Assembly: GCA_964058845.1 (NCBI GenBank)
Contig: CAXKVR010000129.1
Location: forward strand, 60,753-124,752
DNA length: 64,000 nucleotides
Origin: Carex sylvatica
Lineage: Eukaryota; Streptophyta; Magnoliopsida; Poales; Cyperaceae
Direction: 5' to 3'
A program made the translations under genes and the position numbers. Below the pieces are notes generated by a model that did no database searches, had not been told where the DNA came from, and saw only the letters and a program-made list of their open reading frames with translations. Positions 57,936-64,000 of this stretch are shown here, piece after piece; position 1 is the first letter of the stretch; every line of letters begins with the position of its first letter.

Positions 57936-58590
57936 TCAGTCACCTGCGCACCCCGAGAAGGACAGATACAGGAACAGAGATGGTTCCCATTCCAGCATTA
58001 ATGTTACTACACATATCATTTTCTTCTTTGTTGTCCTGATATTACTTTTGATATGCATTATATCCCTTCACCGATGTCGTCGTGCCCGTATTATGGCTGC
58101 TAGAATAGAAAATGAAGTCATGCAAGGTGAGATATCTTATGGTCTTGATCCATCACTTCTAAGGAGCCTTCCCATTGTTGAATACTCTAACTTGAAGGGG
58201 CGAAAGGATGTTACACTCGAGTGCACTGTTTGTCTGTCTGAATATACCGATTCTGACACTCTGCGTATGCTCCCGGTATGTCACCATGTTTTCCATCAGG
58301 ACTGCATTGACAAATGGTTAGCTTCACGCACATCATGTCCAATTTGCCGTTCTGACCTAACATACACTGTCTGGCAAGCGAGAAACAGTCATGTGATCCA
58401 TATGGAAGACGAGAGTGAGGTTTCATATTTAACGGAGTCGAGTGGTAACCTCAGTGGCGCAGAGGGTGTATTGAGGCAATCAGAGTCTGGTGCACATAGT
58501 AGAGCAGATAGTTCCCTCCTTCAATTACAAGAAAATGTACAGAAAGATATCGCGGATGGGCCTCATGTGGTCATCCCTGTGGCATCATAG
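57874..58590 (+). CDS. ATL-family RING-H2 E3 ubiquitin ligase, short form (gene C)
   Basis: 238-aa intronless ORF. Signal peptide (1-20, ending PSLA), transmembrane segment (about 46-65), basic stop-transfer (HRCRRAR), GLD motif (90-92), RING-H2 with C117, C120, C136, H138, H141, C144, C155, C158 and Trp148. LECTVCLSEYTDSDTLRMLP is close to gene A. It lacks the FTLRLP segment and the long Ser-rich tail of A and B, keeping only a short LQENVQKDI echo of it. Predicted membrane-bound E3 ligase. An upstream ATG in another frame may limit translation. Confidence 0.92.
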   Translation: MHSFLLSVFLLLLAIQPSLADQSPAHPEKDRYRNRDGSHSSINVTTHIIFFFVVLILLLICIISLHRCRRARIMAARIENEVMQGEISYGLDPSLLRSLPIVEYSNLKGRKDVTLECTVCLSEYTDSDTLRMLPVCHHVFHQDCIDKWLASRTSCPICRSDLTYTVWQARNSHVIHMEDESEVSYLTESSGNLSGAEGVLRQSESGAHSRADSSLLQLQENVQKDIADGPHVVIPVAS

Positions 58591-60592
58591 TCTAATTTTA
58601 TGTATATAATTGGTAAATTGTGATCGGTGAGATGTACATAATTGATCAATTGTCTGGTCAATATTTTCTTTTTTCTCAACTTAATTTAGGCTGTTTAAGC
58701 TCTGTTGTTCATCATGTTTATATAATTTCAAAATAATGATATCATAAATTAGCCTAAAGAAAGAAGTTGCTCTCTTGGTACCAAAATAGTGTTTCATATA
58801 TACGCTTAATCGCTAGTTTGGCACAAGAGAGCATTGGAAAAAGAAAAATAATAGCCTACATTTTCCAGTTGCTATATATGTTAATGTCAAGTCATTAACC
58901 TCATAATTAAGATAGCTGCTTTTTATTTAAATGATGTGTTATAATTGTTCGAGTAGTTACTTAATTTCTGAAGTAATGTGTCACTTGTTTTCTAATGAAG
59001 AGGAAAAAAATTTACAAGGAACCCAAATAGAAAATTTGGTGTTTTGTGAACTAAATTTGCATATTTGAATAATATTAAATCCAAGACAGAGCCCGATGAC
59101 TTCACTACTTGACGGCGGTCATAATGTTAAGAACTTTCACGCTATCACGTGATTGAAGCCTCATTTCTGCACTATTTTCTTTCATTTCTCTTCTAAATTT
59201 GCATCTGGGCTCCTATTTTGAGCAACTTTAACATTTGGCAGACAATTATGACTTAAGAGTGCTAGACTTGGCCTGTCTATTTTCTTAAAAAGATTATGAG
59301 CTTTTTGTCATAATAGTTTCAGAATTCAAAAACATCTTTATGTGATAATATAAAAGAAGTTTACCCTACATCATTTTGTCTCTAGTAAACACCAATTTGA
59401 CTGTTCTTGCCTAATTACTTTTTTATTCAAGAATATACTTATTTTGCGAGGTTTTCCCTTGCGGATGATGCCTTATCAAAATTGGTCCTCATCAAAAAAA
59501 AAAAGTTTCTTTGTTTGCCCCCAAAAATTAATTTGTGTCATTTTTTTTCCAATAAGTAAAACAAAGGGGAAACATTTATGTGCCAAAGCTTCATAAATAT
59601 CAATTTACCTGTTGATCAAATTTGTGTATCCACCACATTTTTCCTTGCTTTGTTAAAACACACTATGCCAGGCAACCTTCTTTGCCAGCTACAAACTGAA
59701 TCGACTCCAAAAAATTTCATCAGCATGAACAGTACACGTAGTTGTTTTTTCCTTCATTTAGTATTTTTCTTCATATACCACTAAGAAGAACAACATGTTG
59801 CCGATGCAGCAATGGCGGTCATTGACGACGTCACAATTAATTAAGCAACTCACCAGGGACTGATGGAATCAGGGACAGTGATCAGTCAATCAGGGACTGA
59901 TGGAATCTTTTGGCTCAAACAAGTTGAGATCATTTAAATTGATGTTTTGAGGGTGGAGGTGGACAGAAGGTCATCACCACTCGTCAGTGAGATGTAAGAG
60001 CATATTTCTGGGAGGTGCCATTGATCATTTAGTTAGTAAAATTGTATGAATCAAAGAAGATGTTTGACTTGCCAAAAGGTGTCAGAACTGAGAAAATAGT
60101 TAGGGAATAGAAATTATTGAATTGTGGATTTGTTTCCTATAAATTTCATTTACAATATTGCTCCTCTATATACATTAGCTACATCCAAATAAAAAGGCAA
60201 GAAAATATACATAAAACCATACTTATTTATGGAATAAAAGTAGCAGTCTTGACTCGAAAGAAACTTGGTATTCCTACTTGAAAGCTTGCTCTTCTGCGGG
60301 GAAGAAAGTCTAGTACAGCATACTTTCATAAAGGCAAGGTTTTCACCAGTGAAAGGACTGGATGAGCTTAGCTTGAGTCGTCTACGGTCAAACCCGATAA
60401 CGTGAAATACTGAAAAAGGTTCTACACTTGATTTTTTCTGAGGTTTGGATTCTGTGGATATCAAATTCATAATATAGCTCTATTTCATGGAGGCATCAGA
60501 GGATTGAAGATAATGAAGTGGGGTTACTGGCAGAATAAACTGTACAGGCAATGCAGGCACATTGTGTTCAGCAGAGATCAGGTGTAGCTACC
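58591..60592. other. Intergenic DNA downstream of ATL gene C
   Basis: No recognised gene. A 106-codon minus-strand frame (60,150-60,470) has no known domain. A short direct repeat of CAGGGACTGATGGAATC lies at 59,855-59,910. Confidence 0.4.
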
Positions 60593-63500
60593 GTGCTACG
60601 AAACCGATGCTCGACTCAACCTTTTGAGTGTGATTTAAATTTTATTTAGAGTCGCCACCCGTAATGCAATGGGAAATACACAATCTAATTTTTTTTTTTT
60701 ATGCCCATGGATAATTGCTAAGTTTGTGTCTTGGTTATGAATGTGAAAGGTGTTAGACACCACATTCACCCGATAAATTAGTCTCTACTAATTCTATCTT
60801 TCAAAATTTTATTTCAACGATAATATATGTTACAAAATGAGATAAAGAAACATAACAAGAATAATAAAAAAGAAGAAAAAAACGAAAGAAATCAACTAAA
60901 AGAAAGTGAAAATTAATCGAATATTTTCAAGTCACAATGATCTTCATTCTCGTTGTTAGAACATCGTGATGATCTCTTCAGTGACTTGGATGGATGGTTT
61001 TAGAATATTGAGAACTCGGTTAATAGAATAGCATAACAAGTTTGTCGTTCATAATTTTTGGAAGCTCATTATATTAGAGTTTTATGGGAATGTTTGTGGA
61101 AAACATATTTTTTCCTTGTTGTTTTTTTTTCTATGGACTGAATTCTCAACGTTTTTGCTCTATTTTTGTGCTTTAGATGCTGTAACCAACCATGGAGATG
61201 AAGTGAGAATGTAGGGAGCTATTTATAGGTAAAGTTTGAAGCGTCTTGAAGCCCAAAAACGTGCTCAAACTGTTGCTAAATGTCATGCTCCACAGCTGAA
61301 CCTGTTTTGAACAAAGCTAAACATATTTGACTAGTGTTAGACAAAAAACTATGAAAATGACTGAAATATAATGATTATATGGCAGAAACAAAATCCAAAC
61401 CATGCATACAGGTACTTATAAGGTTTTACTTAATTTTAATGACTATTTTAAAATATATTTTAATCATGTTTATTGTCAAGAAGAAGTGAAAACATAGCAG
61501 CTGGATTCTTGCTATCCTCCTTATTTATTTCAGAAATTTGTACTATTTTTAGGTGAATTTCAAAAAAATGAAAAGCTAGAAAATTACAGCAAGGACATAA
61601 CTAGATTATATATTTTTTAATATGCATAAATGTGCTAATTATATTGCTCTTAATCTCATTTTTTGCTGCTGGAAAAACTGTACTGTTGCTGGAATTTTTT
61701 TTCTGCTAAGGTTTTCTTGTTGCTGGAATTTTTTTGCATATGAATTAAAATCAGAAAAATATTCTTAATATATGTAAATTTAGGTAGATAATTTAGGGTT
61801 TTAAATTTTAGGTCCTAAGTGACGAGTTTTTATATATTTTTGGTGTTTTGGTTTGCAATATGAACTTTGTCTCTACTTTGTTTATAAGGAGAATTTAATT
61901 AGTAGTTTTTTTTTTTTTTTGGAAATAATGATTTAAATTTAGGAATGATATATTTTATGCTAATATTTTTGTGAAAAATTAGCCTAATCGATTTTCTGAA
62001 AATATGCACGTGTGAAGGATCAAGAAGCATGCTGAAAATTACAATTCAAGTGGTGAAAAAGCAAGAATATTGCTGAAAGGTTTTCACGCGCAGCTTTTGA
62101 TGGCCCTACAATGTCATATTTTACTTGATTATGTGATTGTACATTGTTTGGCTGCCTTTATGACTATTCCAATTCGTGTATGATGTTTTTATACTCATTA
62201 AGGCTTCTAATTTGACTTGATATGCATGAAAGAATAACTCTTGATATTTTACAACATTATAAAAATTAATTTTTCAAGTCTAGACTATTTAAAACATGGC
62301 TAAAAGAAAGTACAGAGAACGTTGTGATTTGCATATTACATCTACTCAAGATTTCAATTTTGAGATGAAAAGAAAATATGCTTCCAGTAAATCATAGCTT
62401 TGTTCTATAAATAACTTTGATATGACTAAATCATGTCCATTTCTTTTGAAAACATTTTCGTATGAACTAAAAAAATGAGATATAAGTATTTTAATACGTT
62501 GACATAATTTTTTTTGTAAGATGCAAAAACATGAAAAATTCAGACACAAGTAGACATTGACTTAAATGAGATACAAGAATCCTGCTGACACTTCCCTTTT
62601 GTGCAGCAGGCTTTTTTTAATTAATTATAAAATGATAAAAATGCTAAAATTTTACAAGAAGATGTCAGGGATGTTGCAAAAATTAATATTGTATAGCCTT
62701 CTTAATTAAATTATCTTGATACATGATTTCAATGTGACCGATTATGAGGAGATCAAAATACATATCATGGATAAAACAAACCTGCACCTTTCGATTTTAG
62801 ATAAACATGAGAATGTTTCCATCCATAAAAATCATTAAATATATCCCCTTTTAAGATTAGTTTAATTAATATTTAAGAGCAATATCATGTGGAATAGGCA
62901 AGAATCTTGCTGAAATTTCACATGCATCTTGATCTTTGGATTTGAAATGAGATGAGAAGCTAGAATATAGCTGAAAAGAGATAACAGGTTGTCTCTTGGC
63001 TGATTTTTTTCACTTACAAATGTGATTTGAATATACATTTTATAATTACAACTTGTCATTTAGTTACTAATTTCATTCATGGTATCTTTTCTGAATTTTT
63101 ATAGGCTTTAAAATATGGTGTAATCATGCACGAAGCTCATGAGATGTAATTTTTATTTTCTTTTCTGTTAAATAGAAAATATATGTATTAAGTTTATACT
63201 AGTGATAGAAAGATGTTTTGTACCAAAAATATTATCCATTGCATGCATATTACCTTGTTTAAAATTTTTAGTTTGGATATGAAAATAATATACGCTTGAT
63301 CAAAATACTAATTTGTCGCAAAGTAAAGCATTAACTAGATATGTCGTGCATTTTTTTTTCTAAATTATCATAGCTTTGGTACAATCAAATTATGTAAATT
63401 TTATTCATGGTTTACTCATAGCAGATATATCAGTCTTATATGCACAAATTAAAATTTGATTCTTAGAAATAATATTTGATACATATGACAAAGCTAATAC

Positions 63501-64000
63501 AAGTATAATGGTGATATGTTACTTTTCCTTAGCATTAGATGTTAAAATTTAGCTAGGTAATAAATGATGCTAACAAAAAAAATTCAATTGCAAAGCGTAC
63601 CTCTCTTTGAAGATACTTGAAAATTACATTTTTCATCCATCATTGATTTCACAACTCGTGTTTGATGCATGCAAGCATATATTTTGTTTTCAATGATTAC
63701 ACAATTTAGGGTGTCCTTAACTATTGGATTTATCTTTTATTTTGTGTGTTTTGTTTTATCTATTATTGTATGATTCCTCTATAACCTACATACAATTTAC
63801 GAGCAGTTCCTTATGTCCTAGAAGTTTTTTTCATGATTTTCACTCAATCATAATTAACATTACTCAAAAAACTGCTTTCTGCCTCAGTTTGGCCAGTTTC
63901 AGCTAGTCCGAACTACCCAATTTTCTACACAGCTGTTTCGTCCTTAGTTCCGACCCAGAATAGTCTGTTTCGGCTATATCTGAACATGTTATTTTTCAGC
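60593..64000 (+). mobile_element. Possible start of a large LTR (runs off the window)
   Basis: TGTAGCTACCGTGCTACG at 60,593, then CTCAACCTTTTGAGTG, AGAGTCGCCACCCG and AAGGTGTTAGACACCACATT, phrases I associate with long gypsy-type LTRs in plants. The rest is AT-rich with recurring GCTGGAA/GCTGAAA words and no coding region. No partner LTR or duplication can be seen inside the window. Confidence 0.3.

Noticed and set aside
60150..60470. 106-codon minus-strand frame as a gene
   Set aside because: No recognisable domain, AT-rich, no supporting splice or promoter evidence; left as unproven.
1..64000. tRNA, rRNA or organelle-derived DNA
   Set aside because: Only the 18-bp tRNA-Asp 3' match of the primer site and the SINE boxes were found; no complete tRNA cloverleaf or rRNA segment was recognised by eye.

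Overview
The window is nuclear DNA of a flowering plant, most likely a eudicot. It is AT-rich, long stretches carry no gene, the three convincing host genes are intronless plant-type ATL RING-H2 ubiquitin ligases, and the rest is plant transposable elements (an Athila-type Ty3/gypsy element, CACTA, hAT, Mutator-like, PIF/Harbinger, an L1-type LINE, a tRNA-derived SINE, two solo LTRs). I see nothing prokaryotic or organellar.

Layout. 1-5.1 kb: nine near-palindromic foldback elements of one family, the complete ones each set in (TA)n microsatellite, plus a TIR element (D). 5.2-8.0 kb: an unclassified GC-core repeat (G) split by a 2.4-kb solo LTR. 8.0-11.9 kb: a LINE remnant, possible decayed exons, inverted second copies of G and D, and another foldback. 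11,894-22,597: a complete Athila-like retrotransposon on the minus strand with 1,467-bp LTRs, GTTAT target duplications, a tRNA-Asp primer site and a frameshifted, stop-riddled gag-pol; it sits inside a third copy of G. 25.1-31.5 kb: ATL genes A and B. 32,090-40,946: a decayed CACTA element (TSD ATT) holding Ulp1-type protease exons, an F-box/LRR gene fragment, a hAT element with a perfect 8-bp TSD, and several foldbacks. 40.2-45.2 kb: a 2.1-kb tandem duplication that includes the CACTA 3' end, with a hAT element at the junction. 45.9-53.3 kb: a PIF MITE, then a three-level nest (solo LTR in Mutator-like element in hAT element), a TIR element and a 1.1-kb palindrome. 53.3-56.9 kb: a broken LINE. 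57.9-58.6 kb: ATL gene C. 60.6 kb to the end: AT-rich DNA that may be the start of a large LTR.

The host genes form one story: three plus-strand ATL paralogues, a local tandem family pushed apart by transposon insertions, probably membrane-anchored E3 ligases in stress or C/N signalling. The two most unusual signals are (i) the foldback family, which keeps a core, swaps its terminal modules and centres, and shows 9-bp target duplications where the flanks can be read; and (ii) paired TACGGNCCGTA palindromes placed 15 times through the Athila-like element, in LTRs and coding sequence, with a similar but distinct palindrome cluster in an unrelated solo LTR. All calls rest on reading the sequence by eye; no database search was run.
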